This document shows positions 42,904 through 43,036 of a stretch of 43,036 nucleotides of DNA, piece after piece. How positions within the stretch are numbered: position 1 is the stretch's first letter; every line of letters begins with the position of its first letter. The notes below the pieces were generated by a model. That model did not search any database and was not told where the DNA came from. It was given only the letters and a program-made list of their open reading frames with translations. Made by a program: the position numbers and the translations under genes. This stretch comes from Paenisporosarcina sp. TG20 (GTDB lineage Bacteria; Bacillota; Bacilli; Bacillales_A; Planococcaceae), in assembly GCF_000286315.1 (NCBI RefSeq), contig NZ_ALJG01000355.1:1-43036 (forward strand). Direction: 5' to 3'.

Positions 42904-43036
42904 AATCTTACTCCTTTCAACATCTTATTTTCACTTCTCCACCGATCATATCATATGTTATCTGACAATTATGAAGCATGATATATAATTTTTCTTGAAT
43001 TCTCTATTTTTAAACACATAAGAAAAACCGGGCAAA
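42904..43036. other. Upstream region of the aldolase-like gene, to the window edge
   Basis: Contains the aldolase ribosome site and AT-rich promoter-like sequence (a TTGTCA at 42967-42962 on the minus strand, without a well-spaced -10). No further gene is visible before the end of the window. Confidence 0.4.

Noticed and set aside
1-43036. CRISPR arrays, tRNA or rRNA genes
   Set aside because: No regularly spaced repeats, tRNA-like cloverleaf or rRNA sequence was seen in the window.

Overview
The window is a low-GC Firmicutes chromosome, almost certainly an endospore-forming member of the Bacillales. The gene order from about 9.8 kb to 41.5 kb is the conserved arm to the left of oriC. From right to left it reads mnmE, mnmG, rsmG, noc, parA (soj), parB (spo0J), DUF554, yyaC, mscS, DUF951, ychF, rpsF, ssb, rpsR, yybS, gdpP, rplI, dnaB, purA, walR, walK, yycH, yycI, walJ, htrA, yyzF and rlmH. 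The sporulation gene yyaC, the intergenic repeat families and the overall style suggest a Planococcaceae-like genus such as Sporosarcina or Psychrobacillus; that genus-level guess is inference. Nearly all core genes lie on the minus strand, so oriC should lie just beyond the right edge.

Region by region. 1-9764 is an accessory region downstream of the rlmH 3' end, with degenerate genes, dispersed repeats and intergenic debris. It holds an SBT-type bicarbonate transporter gene broken by a small inverted-repeat element, a DUF2294 gene, relics of a two-segment membrane protein and of an HD-GYP phosphodiesterase, a DUF4317 gene, homocysteine S-methyltransferase, a Gfo/Idh/MocA oxidoreductase, a truncated sugar ABC permease, and the 3' end of a group II intron. 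9765-20644 holds rlmH, the walRK operon with its regulators and HtrA, an M23/LysM/G5 cell-wall peptidase and a YitT-type membrane protein. 21050-28870 holds purA, dnaB, rplI, gdpP, yybS and the rpsF-ssb-rpsR operon. 29043-34410 is a mixed block with ychF, a small-conductance mechanosensitive channel, yyaC and DUF554. 34477-41512 is the chromosome segregation and tRNA-modification block, with two perfect parS sites. 41806-42903 is a threonine-aldolase-like gene placed where jag and spoIIIJ would usually follow.

The most interesting signal is in the accessory region. The last codons of rlmH, the integration site used by staphylococcal SCC elements, recur as direct repeats at 5328-5346 and 3254-3273. 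Two looser copies lie at 9550-9562 and 9161-9174. The two strong copies are each followed, on the rlmH-distal side, by a related stretch of about 170 bp. This looks like tandem SCC-style insertions, now without any recognisable ccr recombinase in the window, in a non-staphylococcal host. Other notable signals are a DnaA-box cluster between htrA and rlmH, a DnaA-box palindrome upstream of mnmE, a near-perfect Noc-binding site upstream of walR, and a TTAA-flanked mini-element whose removal restores the transporter reading frame exactly.
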